Source of the DNA: Atherix ibis
Lineage: Eukaryota; Arthropoda; Insecta; Diptera; Athericidae
DNA: 64,000 nt
NCBI GenBank assembly: GCA_958298945.1
Contig: OY282607.1
Coordinates: 30,884,500-30,948,499 of the forward strand
Direction of reading: 5' to 3'
Part shown: piece by piece, positions 35,023-46,290 of the stretch
Numbering within the stretch: position 1 is the first letter of the stretch
How the letters are laid out: each line of letters starts with the position of its first letter
Made by a program: the position numbers and the translations under genes
The notes under the pieces: model-generated
The model's database searches: none
Seen by the model: the letters and a program-made list of their open reading frames with translations, nothing else
Told to the model about the DNA's origin: nothing

Positions 35023-36389
35023 TTTTGCTTTCTCTAAGTAACCATTTGGAAGCAAATTAAATTTCAAGAATTACGAAGAAAATATTTTTCGTCATTCATT
35101 TATCTTATTTAAAATAAAAACTGAATTTATACGTTTCTGAAATCGATAACACGAGTATAGTACGACTATAATAAATATTTCTATATACATAATTCCGGTT
35201 TGTGTCTAACCTTATATCTGCAACGTTTAATTTGTTACTAATGCTCATGAATGGTGCTGTTAGATAACTACAGAACTAATTAATAGATGGCACTGTTAGC
35301 ATTCTTTCAATAAACTTTTTCAAGTTCAAACAGAACTGAAGTTTGAACTGTAATTTGTTTAAAAGAAACTATGAAACGGTGAATTTCGGTTATTAAAATA
35401 TAATTGCCGTCATATTGGAAAGTCATTTATTTAAAATAATCTGTTAAGTGGTGAATTTCGGGGAAGACACGACGGATTAAATATACATATTTAGAATTAT
35501 TTCAATTTGTTTATTATTAATTAAATTTATGTGTTTGTTAAGTGAGTTACGTAGTTAACAGTGCGTTTTCGGTACAGGAGTTTATACAGAAACTTTTTCT
35601 GTCATCATATAAGTTTACTATTGATTTTAGTTGAAATAAACTATATAATTTGGAATATTTAATTATCGTTACAGTGCGTTTTCAGTGCAAAATTTTTTCT
35701 TTAAAAGTATGATTTCAAAACCCTTCCTATCATCATGTAAGTTTACTTTTAATTGTAGTTGAAATTAAATCGTAATTTGTAATTGAATTGTAATTAAATT
35801 GAATTAAAAAGAATTCAAAGTTCTTCTACTTTCCAAGTGGTTCACCAAAGTCAAGACACATTCCAGTATTTGACGAGTTATCGCTAGTACATAATAATTT
35901 AAATACGAGTACATGTTGATATTCTATAGATTCAATTTTTCTAATAAAATAAGTATATTTGCCATAGAAAAAAGGAATTCTTAATGTAACACTTGTGTTA
36001 TTTGAAAGAAAAGTTTGGAAAATTGTTCATGTGCCTATGTTTTCTTTAGAATAATTTAAACTTAATTAAATTCTTTATTGACATTGATTCATATGTGAGT
36101 TAGGAATGCTTTTATTGAATTTCTTCAATTATTTTAGTTAAAATTAAAAAAATACCGCATTTAATGATCAAGCAGAATAATTTAAAATGTGGTGTCCTCT
36201 CTTGTTTTTATCATTTTCGTAGAGTAAAAATATTTTAGAGAAAATTCCTATAAGAAATTTTATATAAATTTCGATGCGAAATGATAGTATTTGAACAGTT
36301 TAATTGTATTTTTTTTTGTGTGATAAAACTCTTCCTAAATTTTAGATGACACATCCTACTTCAGCCTTATTTGTTTATTGGATACAGGC
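35023..36389. other. AT-rich interval with an imperfect tandem duplication
   Basis: Segments near 35560-35650 and 35670-35770 repeat each other (ACAGTGCGTTTTC, then TCATCAT.TAAGTTTAC and TAGTTGAAAT). GGTGAATTTCGG also occurs twice near 35380-35460. No gene recognised. Confidence 0.45.
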
Positions 36390-37281
36390 GGTAAAGTGTT
36401 GGAAAGAATAGTTTACAATCACTTGGAGCTGTATACCGAGGGGACCAGAGATCTATCTAGAAACTAAAATGAATTCAGAAAGGCTAGTTCATCTGTGGCG
36501 GTGATATACACTGTGGTTATAATATATAAAGAAGGATAATTACAGACTATCTTACTGATAAAATGTAGATATATGATTCTGAAAGTGGAATGAATACATA
36601 CAGCTTCAGTGGGGGAGTTCCTCAGGGCTCGGTCCTCATCCCATTGTTATGAAATATTTAGTATGACGCGCTGCTCAAACTCCCGCTACCAAACAGAGTA
36701 ACTTTGGTTAATTAAACGAATGACATTACGCCGATCGCTGATGGTGAATTCATAGATGAAATCACCAAAACCGGAAAAGACGTTGTTAATATTATCCGGC
36801 AATGCTGAGGCGGTACTAATGACCAGAAAGAAAAGCTGAGGAGTATATTACTCTGACCATCGCTGACTAAGATATTATTTTACAGCCATTACTTCGATAC
36901 TTAGTAGTTGAGATAGACGCCTGGTTGAGCTTTGGCAAATATCTGAGAATTGTCAAGTTGTGAATGCCTTAGCAAGGATTATGCCTAACCACTGACGGCA
37001 CACACAGAGCCGGCGCAGGCTCCTATCCACAGTTATCAGCTCTATTATACTCTACGCAACCCCTATCTGGACAGAAGCTACAGAGACGGAAATGTATAAG
37101 CGTCAGTTAATGACGATATATCATCGAAGCCTACTTCGAGTCTCTAGAACATTCCGCGCTCTCTCGTAAGACGCTGTCTATGTTATCACTAATATGCCGC
37201 CAATCTAGATTTGGGTGGATGAAAGAGACAGAATTTACTATAGACGACGGGAGGGACATGTAACCTATCAGCTCACCGCGC
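36390..37281 (+). mobile_element. R1-clade LINE fossil, left part
   Basis: Plus-strand reading, frame-broken, gives SRNxNEFRKA, VPQG-like and VVEIDAWLSFGKYLRI, then LSTVISSIILYATPIWTEA and LRVSRTFRALS, matching the R1 thumb region of the copy at 33.6-34.5 kb. It is cut by the mariner at 37282 and resumes at 38095. Confidence 0.62.
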
Positions 37282-38088
37282 TGTTATGTTGATACTCATG
37301 TCTCTCACTTACGCCGACAAGTTCGGCCAGTTTGGATGTTCAGTTAATTTTTGACAGCTGCTTTGCTTGCACGTGTTTTGGCTCGTTTTCGATTTTGGCT
37401 CAATTTCGACCAAAAACAGCATCGCATTAACATTGCTAGGGAGCTGTTGAACTTTGTCCGCGACGACCCAAATTTGCTCCAGAGGGTCATAACTGGTGAA
37501 GAATCATGGGTCAATCATCGGTCGAATGTGAAGATTTTACTTACACTTTTCTTCGATTACATGGGAGTTCGGTCGAATGTGAAGGTTTGGCTTACAGTTT
37601 TCTTCGATTACAGGGGCGTGATGCATCATGAGTTCTTGCCACAGGGTAGAACGATCACTATGGAATATTACCTGCAAGTTATGGACAAGTTGTGCGAAGC
37701 AATTCGCCAGAAACGCTCGGATTTATGGAAGAAGAAAAATTGACTTTTGCACCATGATAACGCCCCTGCTCAGGCATCGTTGCTTGGGCGCGAATTTTTT
37801 GTCCAAAAAGAATAAACTAATAATGCCGCAGCCATCGTAGTCCCCAGATCTGGCAGTCTGTGACTTTTTCTTGTTCCCGAAACAGATTCTTTGATCCATT
37901 TTTTGGAATGGGCAAAAATCTAAGGCGAGCCAAAACACGTGCAAGCAAAGCAGCTGTCAAAAATTAACTGAACATTCAAAATGGCCGAACTTATCGGCAT
38001 AAGTGAAAGACCACAAAAAAAAAACGAAAATCGAATATACGTAACCAGCGAAAATTCAAAATTCGCGATACTTTTTGAACTGACCTCG
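37282..38088 (+). mobile_element. mariner derivative, GDESWVYGYD lineage, copy 5, with inverted internal joint
   Basis: The left end starts inside the 5' leader, with the terminal repeat lost. The transposase remnant lacks the HTH part, carries GEESWV (first Asp to Glu), and has a 51-bp tandem duplication (37519-37620). HHDNAPAQ and VCDFFLFPK follow. At about 37883 the sequence CTTGTTCCCGAAAC joins AGATTCTTTGATCC, which is the 5' end of the element in reverse orientation. That inverted 5' end runs to an intact terminal repeat at 38088, followed by TA. Both ends are thus 5'-derived, with inverted arms of about 120 bp. Copy 7 has the same joint. Confidence 0.88.
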
Positions 38089-38094
38089 TAGTCA

Positions 38095-38440
38095 TGTGGA
38101 ACCAAAGAAACCCTGGAGAAGAAGACCACTATATAGACCAATTTCTGATAGGACATAGATGCTTTCAGGTCTGTCAAAATTGATGAGATCTGCCCTAATC
38201 AAGGATGCAGAACATGTCTTCTTCCACTGTGCAAGCATAAGCAGTGAAAAAAAGGAAGTGGAGAAAATATTCGATGAATAGCACTGTTAGAAGCGCATCA
38301 TTACACAAACGATAACACCGAGTAATAAAGAAGCTCAACCACGCAGAAAGATTGAGAAAAGGGGAGGCTGCAGTATAAATAAGACAGTAGATATAAATCT
38401 ACTTTGCATGAACTAATACCTAAAGGTGGTTGCATTGGAA
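38095..38440 (+). mobile_element. R1-clade LINE fossil, right part
   Basis: DHYIDQFLIGHRCFQV and DAEHVFFHCASI-like readings in broken frames match the R1 C-terminal region (FLSGHGCF and AEHVFFEC). It continues the fossil interrupted at 37281. The tail AAAGAAGCTCAACCACGCAG aligns with the tail of the 4.2-kb fossil. Confidence 0.62.
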
Positions 38441-38447
38441 GTAATAT

Positions 38448-38735
38448 TTGAAGATAAGGGAGGTGGCTTACAAAAATCTAAAAGAGATATTGAAGACACC
38501 TTCCCAGCTGCAAAACTGCTTTGTTTTGTGTGGTTGCATGTCGGGGGCATTGATAGACCTTATTTGTTCTGAAATAAGAACAACAGTTATTCCGGACAAA
38601 ATTTCGGTTCCAGAAGAATGCAATATTCGCCAAGTTGAAGTTGCAGAAAGGTTCAATTCTTGTGAACGACGTGGAATTGAGAGGTTATGGTCTTCACACA
38701 GAGTCACAGTCACAATATTTTCGTTCGACCGAGCA
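38448..38735 (-). mobile_element. DNA-transposase fossil of the NLSIPRRSQEL family, N-terminal part
   Basis: Minus-strand reading VTVTLCEDHNLSIPRRSQEL continues NLSATSTWRILHSSGTEI. It matches the HTH region of the same family as 30290-31060 in an uninterrupted frame. Catalytic parts are absent. Confidence 0.62.
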
Positions 38736-40878
38736 TTTTGCTGACGTAAAGTAACTGACCAATTGAACCGGTAACCTCAAATTTTTTAATTTTTTGTTGT
38801 TGATAAATTCCACTAAACTCACGGATTGTATTGCGAACAGAGTACACATTTTCATAATAAATTTTCCCTATCCCGAAATAAATAATATGAATTTTGAATA
38901 TTGATGTGAATTTTTGCACAATAAATATTCTATTTGGCACAAATATTTAGGATTTCCTTTTTCACATCCTAATCATAAATGGATATCAAAAAAAATTCTG
39001 GCTCCAAGACTTAGTATTTTTAAGAAAATCAATAATAGTTTTAAGAAAAATCAATTGTCATAAAAAATACAGCCGTAAAGAAAAGCCAATGAGCTCAATT
39101 TTAAAGTATTTTCTCAACTGTCGACGTGAATTTTTCTACAAGAAATATTTCTTTTGATAAACATTTTTCAGGTCTTCTAAGTAATGGAATATTCGTTTAA
39201 TTTGATATGTGATTAAATTAAATACTTATTAAAAGCTATCCAAAATCTATCCATGTTCATTTAAAAACCAATAAATCCTATTTCACTTCAATGCTTATAT
39301 TCTTTCCAGTTGTATTTTGGTAACAAAGTTGATTGGATATTTGGTGTGTAAACAAGAAGATCCAATTTATGAAATTGATCGAAAATAATTCAATTAATTG
39401 ATATAATTAAGCACAAATAAACTATCACATTTAGTTAAATTCAAGTATCTAACATGACTTAACTTTAGCAGACATGGTTGAAAATTGAAATCGATCAGGG
39501 CGAACTTCTCTAATTCCCTAAAGAGTTTTAGTAATCAAAATCAAGTTGCACCTCAACAAATATTTAACTTCTTTCATACTAAAGTACCTTTTGTGTATTT
39601 TTAGATTAATTCGTTATATATTGGTATATCTTTTCAACACATATTATAAATGTGTAGTTAACATAAGAATAAAAACCATTGGTATTTTTAGTTCCATGTA
39701 TATAATTTTACTATTTTATATATTATATAAAAAAAAAATACATTTGGTAAATTATAAACTGATTAACATAAATATTCCATTAAAGAAACTTTTATGATAT
39801 AATGCAAACTTTTCTATATAAAATATTTTGTATTAAAAATGTTTCATCGAATAAAACTGCAAATAAATTATTTAATTTACATTCAAGGAAACAATATACA
39901 ATTTTCGAGTATATGAACAAAACTTTCAAATGTCGAAAACGTTACTGAACAAATGACTTGGCAATAGTTTTTACAACGATGAAGATTGGAAATTTATAGC
40001 TGACTTTTAAGAAGGTATCTACATATATGCAAGAAAGGAATACTTTATGCAAAAGGAAAAATGGTGCAAATAACAAATTATAAAAACTCCGAAATGTTGA
40101 ATGCAGAATGCACCAGACAATAACATTTTTACATAGCTTCTACGTGTATTTAACCAGTTGCACTCGATATTGTCCAGAATTCGAGTTATTCACATTCAAG
40201 TCTAGCAGAACATGCTTAAAAATGGGTAAGAACTATTGTGAACTAAAGCTCATTTCTATGTATATGCATATATAAAGTCTATTGGGAGATACTCAATCCA
40301 ACAACTATTTACCTATTTGATACATTCTTTACTTTTCACTTCCAAAATGCTCTTCTAGTAGTTGAAACAATTTTATGTGACTGAAATGTAACAGGTGAGA
40401 AAATTTTGGATGTTTGCCAAGTACTTATTTAACAGACAAAATTAAACAGAACAATTTCCAATCAACGTTTAACCTAAGCACATCACAGTTGTTAGGTGTT
40501 TAAATTTATTTCATTGTATCTAAAATTATAATTAATAATTCAAATTAAATTTCCATCAAATAAGTATATTTTTAAGTGATATATTTTAATTGAATTTTTA
40601 TTTTAAATATTTCATCTTAGGGATCACCCTCCTAAGGATTTCATTCCATTCAAGCTAAAAAATATAATCCAAAGTCTATCAAACAAAAAATATTAGGTTT
40701 TAATATCAAACAAGAAACATTAGTTTTGACAATTAAAGTAGAATGAAAAGAAAATTGGTTTTTGGAAATGAGCGTAGAACCATGTCTTGGTGAAATTTGA
40801 ACATACTTACGATTTCTTGGATGGTAGTCCCATATGCTAACGACTGTGATACCTCGCCAGACTAAACCTACTAATAAT
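38736..40878. other. AT-rich interval, no gene seen
   Basis: Over 2 kb of AT-rich DNA. Translations such as 39546-39797 are I/L/Y/K-rich and look like chance frames. Confidence 0.5.
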
Positions 40879-40888
40879 AAACATGATT

Positions 40889-40889
<1 letters not shown>

Positions 40890-40938
<49 letters not shown>

Positions 40939-42095
40939 CTGCAATTTTTTTTTTGTGCATCATGAAGTGGGAGTAAACACCCATCGGCGTTTCTCCAACT
41001 AATGGAAGTTACATTCCTCTAGAAAATCTCTAGGCCATTGTCTCTTAAGTCTCCGATGAGTGTTTCCGGGGAGGGCTGTACAAGACAATTCTCTCACAAG
41101 TGGATTATGGTGATAGGATAAACGGGAATGAAATTTTTGATAGCGGGAAATGCACAGGTTATGAACAAATGGAACATTTAGGTCACGATGTATTACAGTG
41201 TTACGAACATAAAAGGGGGCATCAACAATTTTACGGAGGATCTTGGATTGTAAGGCCTGGATGCGATAGGAATTGGAACGTTTCGTTGAACCCCAAAGTT
41301 CAATTCCATATGTCCAAATTGGTTTTATAATTGTATTGTAGATTAGAAGTTTACTTTTAATTGTTAGTTTCGAGCGTTTGTCCAGTAGTCTAAGAAGTTG
41401 TAGGTAACGTCTGTTAGCTTCAGCTCTTTTTAATCTAGTATGTGGGTTCCATGTTAGTCTCTTGTCCAGCAAAAGTCCCAAGTAACGCACTTTATCATAT
41501 TGCGGTATCATGTTGCTATTAAGGTATAAAGGGGTAGGTTTACCTTGACAAAGTGTGAAAGTAATGTGAGCACTCTTCTGTTCATTTACCTTCACTCTCC
41601 ATCTCTTAAACCAAGATTGAAGGTTGTGGATATGGGATTGTAAATTGTTGGAAGCTATGTCAGGATTTTTATGGGTAGCAAGTATGGCGGTATCATCTGC
41701 ATAAGTAGCAATGATAGTATTAGGATCAGCTGGGATGTCATGCGTATAAATATTATATAAGATGGGACCAAGGATACTGCCTTGTGGTACTCCGGCGAGA
41801 ATAGGATATATTTCCGACGATTCTGAGTTGATTGCAACTTGGAAATGTCGTTGGGAGAGATATGAATTTATGATAAGGTAGTATGTTGAAGGAAGAAAGC
41901 TCTTGAGTTTCCAAAGGAGTCCAGGATGCCACACACGATCAAAAGCTTGGGAGATATCTAGAAATACTCCTGGGCAATACTCTTTCCTCTCAAGAGAGGA
42001 TGCAATATGGTCAACAATGCGATGGCATTGCTGGATAGTGGAGTGTTCAGATCGGAAGCCAAATTGGTGATCAGGAATAATTTTTTCGTTAACTA
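40890..42095 (-). mobile_element. Jockey-clade LINE, 5'-truncated, recent insertion
   Basis: The direct duplication AAACATGATTG flanks it exactly (40879-40889 and 42096-42106). The minus-strand 3' end carries 46 uninterrupted A (T on the plus strand, 40890-40935) after a short 3' UTR. The long clean tail and perfect duplication indicate a recent insertion. Confidence 0.95.
40999..42093 (-). CDS. Jockey-clade reverse transcriptase, truncated ORF2 still open
   Basis: The frame is open from the truncation point to the stop at 40999, about 364 codons. Reading begins KIIPDHQFGFRSEHSTIQQC and continues FLDISQAFDRVWHPGLLWKL, GVPQGSILGPILYNIYTHDI and the polymerase motif ATYADDTAILA. WRVKVNEQKSAHITFTLCQG, VRYLGLLLDKRLTWNPHT, IIKPIWTYGIELWGSTKRSN and RWPRDFLEE follow in canonical Jockey order. 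The endonuclease domain and the start of the polymerase are missing through 5' truncation, so it is not autonomous. It has no start codon of its own and lies in non-genic DNA. Confidence 0.9.
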   Translation of the reverse strand, partial: VNEKIIPDHQFGFRSEHSTIQQCHRIVDHIASSLERKEYCPGVFLDISQAFDRVWHPGLLWKLKSFLPSTYYLIINSYLSQRHFQVAINSESSEIYPILAGVPQGSILGPILYNIYTHDIPADPNTIIATYADDTAILATHKNPDIASNNLQSHIHNLQSWFKRWRVKVNEQKSAHITFTLCQGKPTPLYLNSNMIPQYDKVRYLGLLLDKRLTWNPHTRLKRAEANRRYLQLLRLLDKRSKLTIKSKLLIYNTIIKPIWTYGIELWGSTKRSNSYRIQALQSKILRKIVDAPFYVRNTVIHRDLNVPFVHNLCISRYQKFHSRLSYHHNPLVRELSCTALPGNTHRRLKRQWPRDFLEECNFH

Positions 42096-42106
42096 AAACA
42101 TGATTG

Positions 42107-42616
42107 CTAAACCAAATAAATGCATTCGTTTACCTGGTATGGTCTGTTGAATGAAAAATATGCAGAGTATATTCTGGGTGTTGGATAACGGAGAGAGAAG
42201 GTAATTAAAGTTGTAAATTATGGAACGTTAAGTTCCAGAGAAGTGAGACCAATTATGGTCTCACTCATGCCACTGATAAGCATGGGTGCTACTACCATTG
42301 CTGAAATATTGTGTGAGCGGAGGGGTTTTGAAAGTTGGCAGTTAGTCCCACATATAAAAAAGAAGTACGTATTAATAAAATAAAATGAGATGGAGACAAT
42401 AAAGGTGTTAACTCCTCCACCAAAAGGAACAAGACAACGACAAAAACAAGAAAACAATTGAGCCTAATTTAAAAATAATATATATATAAGTACATGTATG
42501 TGTATGTTAAAATCAAATCGAAACCAAAAAATAAACCGAAAGCAACTAAAGAAATATATGTGTCTGTAATGCCACAATTATTTTTAATTATTTTTACAAA
42601 TTCTAAATTGTATTCA
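42107..42616. other. Interval with a possible old dispersed repeat
   Basis: Segment 42165-42350 resembles 22718-22960, including the GAACGTTAAGTTCC motif. The short open frame here matches nothing I know. Confidence 0.38.
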
Positions 42617-43672
42617 CCAGGTATATAACCTTAAATCCGCTGTTTTTTAGTGTTTTTTCATAGAAAGCAAAAACAAATTAATTCAAAGTACGTGGCCTCG
42701 CTTGCTACACATTTTTCCCATCTCTCGGACAATTTGTGGATAATATGCCAAAAAAATTCCTTCTCTTTCATCAAGCCATATTCGGACGTCTTCGTAAAAA
42801 TCGAAGTGCTGCTCAGCGAGCACGTGGCCCATCGACGAAAACAGTTGGTAGTCGGGAGGGGCAAGGTCTGGTGAATAAGCGGTATAAGCGGAGTGGGGTA
42901 GCACCTCCCAGTTGGGTGTCTCCAAGTAGTTTCGGACCATTTTTGACGTTTGCGATGGTGCGTTGTCGTGGAGGAAAATCAGCTTGTCATGTCTTTATTG
43001 ATAATCCGTCCTTTTTTCACACAGAGCACGGTGCAATTTGATTAGTTGTTGGTGGTAGCGGTAGGCATTGACAGTTTCACCACATTTCAATATCTCATAG
43101 TAGACGATACCCTGCTGATCCCTCCAAACTCACAGCATTGTCTTCCGTCCGAAACGATTTAATCTTTGAGAAGATGTTGATGGTTGGCCGAGATCAACCC
43201 ACGATTTCTTGCGTTTAGGATCCTTGAAATATATCCACTTTTCATCGCCTGTCACAATCCGATGCAGGAACGACTTTGTTTTTTTTCTGGCGAGCAACAT
43301 TTCGCATGTGTTTTGGCGTCGCTCCATCTGCCTATCGTTCAATTCATGCGGCACCCATTTTCACGATCTTCTAAATTTTCCCTATGGCACGCAGACGTAT
43401 GAAAGTGGCTGGTTGAGTAACACCCAATTGCTCCGCGAGCATTTTTTGCGGTTGGGTATCGTCTTCGTCCAAAAGAACCTGCAATTGATGGTCCTCAACC
43501 TTCCTAGGTCGATTATCAGGCTTCTTGTCCCACAAGTCAAAATTTCCGTCTTTATAGCGACGAAACTAATCCCGGCACGTTTTTTGTGATAAAGCACTCT
43601 CACCATAGGCCTCCATAAGGCACACACGATCCAAATTCGTAGATGGCACACACGATCCAAATTCGTCATTTG
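42617..43672 (-). mobile_element. mariner element, mauritiana subfamily, copy 2 (5' end lost)
   Basis: The left end CCAGGTATATAACCTTAAAT matches the terminal repeat of the other copies. The right end is missing: homology stops at the EAYGESALSQKTCRD region. A 22-bp segment is tandemly repeated (43619-43640 and 43645-43666) at the break. Confidence 0.82.
42680..43672 (-). pseudogene. mauritiana-type mariner transposase, N-terminally truncated and broken
   Basis: Minus-strand reading starts in EAYGESALSQKTCRD, followed by a stop, FRRYKDGNFDLWDKKPDNRP and HQLQVLLDEDD. VPHELNDRQMERRQNTCEML and RIVTGDEKWIYFKDPKRKKS hold an intact first Asp. The centre reads LNRFGRKTML. The third motif lies in YSPDLAPPDYQLF and again has the three-residue-longer AYTAYSPD segment. 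The usual stop codon after FE has become Leu, so the reading runs on. Several stops and shifts interrupt it. Confidence 0.82.
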
Positions 43673-43779
43673 CTCGGTGTGGCGCTGTCGAATCATAAAA
43701 TTTTCGGACGGTTTTATCCAAAAATTCCTTGCACACTTAGAATTTCGGCCACCGAAACTACAGCCAAGGATACCATAAC

Positions 43780-44650
43780 ATACCTCCCACTTGCGGACCG
43801 ATTAGCTTATTTCCAATACTAATAAAAATTCTCGTAAAGCTTCTTGCCAAAAAACTCTTTTTGAACCAGTTTGGTTTCATACCTGATCATTCAATCATTC
43901 AGCAATTTTTGATTTTATTGCATTCTTCCTTGAACAAAAAAAAATATTTTCCAGTTATTTTTCTAGACATAAAACACTCATTTGAATGGACCTGCCACAC
44001 TGGAATGCTCTGAAAGCTCAGAAATGGAATTACTCCCTACTTATCACTTCCGAATTATAGAAAATCTCCAATATTCTGATATATCTCCAATTACTGTTGG
44101 TATTCCTGAAGGTAGTATTCTTGCTGTCATCCTTTACAGTATCTTTACTTCAGATATCCTCACAATGAATAATATCGTTACAGCTGATGATGTAGATATC
44201 CTTACTTGCCAAGCAAATTCTAAAAATAAATGAGCATAAATATGTTCATTTAATATTGACTCTCTATCTCAATCCGGAAATCTATAAAAGTACATTACTC
44301 AGAACGATATTTAAATAAACGACTTTCTTAGAACTCATATATGGAACTAAAAAGACTTTATGGTCAATTACGTAGACTTATCGACAACCATTCAAAACTA
44401 ACACAACACTAAGGTCTATTTCGTCCTACAGACTTAAATTTTGAATTTCCATCAAGCCTTCCCCATTGAATACAACCCCGTTAATTAAAAATCCTTCATA
44501 AAATTATTGTTGTCTCTCTAATAATATTATAAATCGCGATCTTAACATCCTATTTATCTGTAAATTATGAGTGTCTCGTTATAAAAATTTATATGCTCGT
44601 TATAAAAAGTTCTTCTCTTCTACCTATCCCAAAAATGTTGAAATATTGAA
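43780..44650 (+). mobile_element. Jockey-clade LINE fossil
   Basis: Reading in shifting frames gives RPISLFPILIKILVKLLAKK, FGFIPDHSIIQQF, FPVIFLDIKHSFEW, then VGIPEGSILAVILYSIFTSD. These match the palm segments of the Jockey copy at 40.9 kb. YADD is reduced to a TADD-like VTADDVDIL. Different wording and heavy decay indicate a separate, older family. Confidence 0.7.
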
Positions 44651-45994
44651 ATGAGTCTCGCAAGAGATGAGTGCTTACTTTTTTTGATGAGTGCCTACTT
44701 TTTTTTAATATTTTAAAGGTATTTTAAAACTCATGAGTGCTTACTTTTTTTTAAATATTTTAAAGGTATTTTAAAAATATTGTCACAAAATCTGCTTGTT
44801 ATAATAAATAGAGTTGTGATGTCAGTATAAAAAAAGAGAAAAGAAAAATATTTACAAGAGTCAGTTTTGAATAGTGTAATATAAATTTTTATTTACTTTT
44901 CTGAGTAATTTAGAATAAATAAATTTTGAACATTAAAGCAAATCTGCATATAATAATTTCCTAATTCATTATATAACAAACCCAAAAAAGCGAACAAATT
45001 GAGAAAAAAAAACTCAGTATTAAATAAAAATCAATGTAGAACATTTATAATCTACTAAATATTTACAAATTTAGGGAAAAAAATTATTTCGCTACATCTC
45101 TAGACAGGGATTATATAGTATTATGAAAGAGTAGAAATCTTTTTCGAATAAAATTTCATCTAACATAAATAATAATAAGGAGCTTATGATTTCTTTAACC
45201 AAAGAGAAACATAATAAAAAATGGTCAGAATGAGAAATGGAAAAGTTCAAGATAGAAATCAGTTGATTATATATTGTGTAGTCGTTCAATTTAAGGGCCG
45301 ATAAATATGCTAAAACTAGGGTTATTTTGAGTATCGGATAAAAGCTATGGCAACTCGTAGGAAAATAGATACCAAAGAAGGGTGTTTTTCCTAATTTTGA
45401 CTACAATTAAAGTAAGTTCTTTTTTCTACCCGTCCTGATAATATTAAAGTGATTTTTCAACTTTTCTGTAATATTTAACTTTAAACAATTTTGATTTCTT
45501 AACATTTTATTTATTAACCATCTTTATTATTAAAAAAAATAATAAAATTTTTTTCTTTTTATTATTATTGGCTCTATTATATAATTGTTATAATAAAACT
45601 ATCTAAGTTTGTAATAATAAATAAGTTCTCCAGTTTCTTTTGGAATACTTTGAAAATAATCTCAGAAATTATTTAGGAAAAACCTGAAACTGTCCTGTTA
45701 AATAATTTAAAATATTTTTAAAAATTGGATAAATTTTAGTTTTAGAGATAAAAGCAGGTAAATATATTTCATTTTATTTACTTATATTACTATTTTTTTT
45801 TATTATTTCAAATTATAATTCTATATTTAAAATTATATTATATTATTTTTTTTTTACCTAACATTATTTATTTAAATCACAATTTCTAAGGTTATTGCAT
45901 TATCTTGCCTCTAAGTAGTGCTGCCAGATAAAAAAAATTAAAGGATTCAGAAAGGAATTTATAGCAAAAATTAAATTTCCTACAGATTGACCAA
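44651..45994. other. AT-rich interval with short tandem repeats
   Basis: GATGAGTGC.TACTTTTTT-type units occur three times in 44660-44750, and TTAAATATTTTAAAGGTATT twice in 44705-44785. The rest is AT-rich without a recognisable gene. Confidence 0.5.
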
Positions 45995-46215
45995 TGAAAG
46001 ACCTCGTCTGATCTTGATCAGGCAGGATAATCCTCATCTATATGAATTAAGTGTCCAGCTCACCACAGTCTATTGAGCATAATTTCATCCACAACCGGGA
46101 GCATATTCAACGATATTTTAATAAAATAGGCTCCGGAATCTTCATGTATGGGCCAAAAATTCTTCGAAGGATATTCATGTCGAATGCGGACAAGAGACTA
46201 GTGATCACTCAGTCA
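45995..46215 (-). mobile_element. RTE-clade LINE C-terminal fossil
   Basis: Minus-strand reading FDMNILRRIFGPYMKI and the DNA order through a CATATAGATGAGGA segment match the RTE C-terminal region seen at 14.0 kb. Frames are broken. Confidence 0.65.
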
Positions 46216-46290
46216 AATTTTAAGCGTACTTGTTGAAAAGCTCCTTTAAAAAAATTAATTGTTACGATAAACTATATAAATTAAATATTT

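Noticed and set aside
39546..39797. Open frame of 83 codons with hydrophobic stretches
   Set aside because: Apparent membrane segments are expected from TTA/ATA-rich DNA; no homology recognised.
40890..40935. Long T tract as a microsatellite or assembly artefact
   Set aside because: It sits exactly between a perfect target duplication and the 3' UTR of a minus-strand LINE, so it is the poly(A) tail.
42218..42457. Minus-strand open frame that could be a small membrane protein
   Set aside because: It overlaps a segment that resembles 22718-22960, so it is more likely part of an old repeat.
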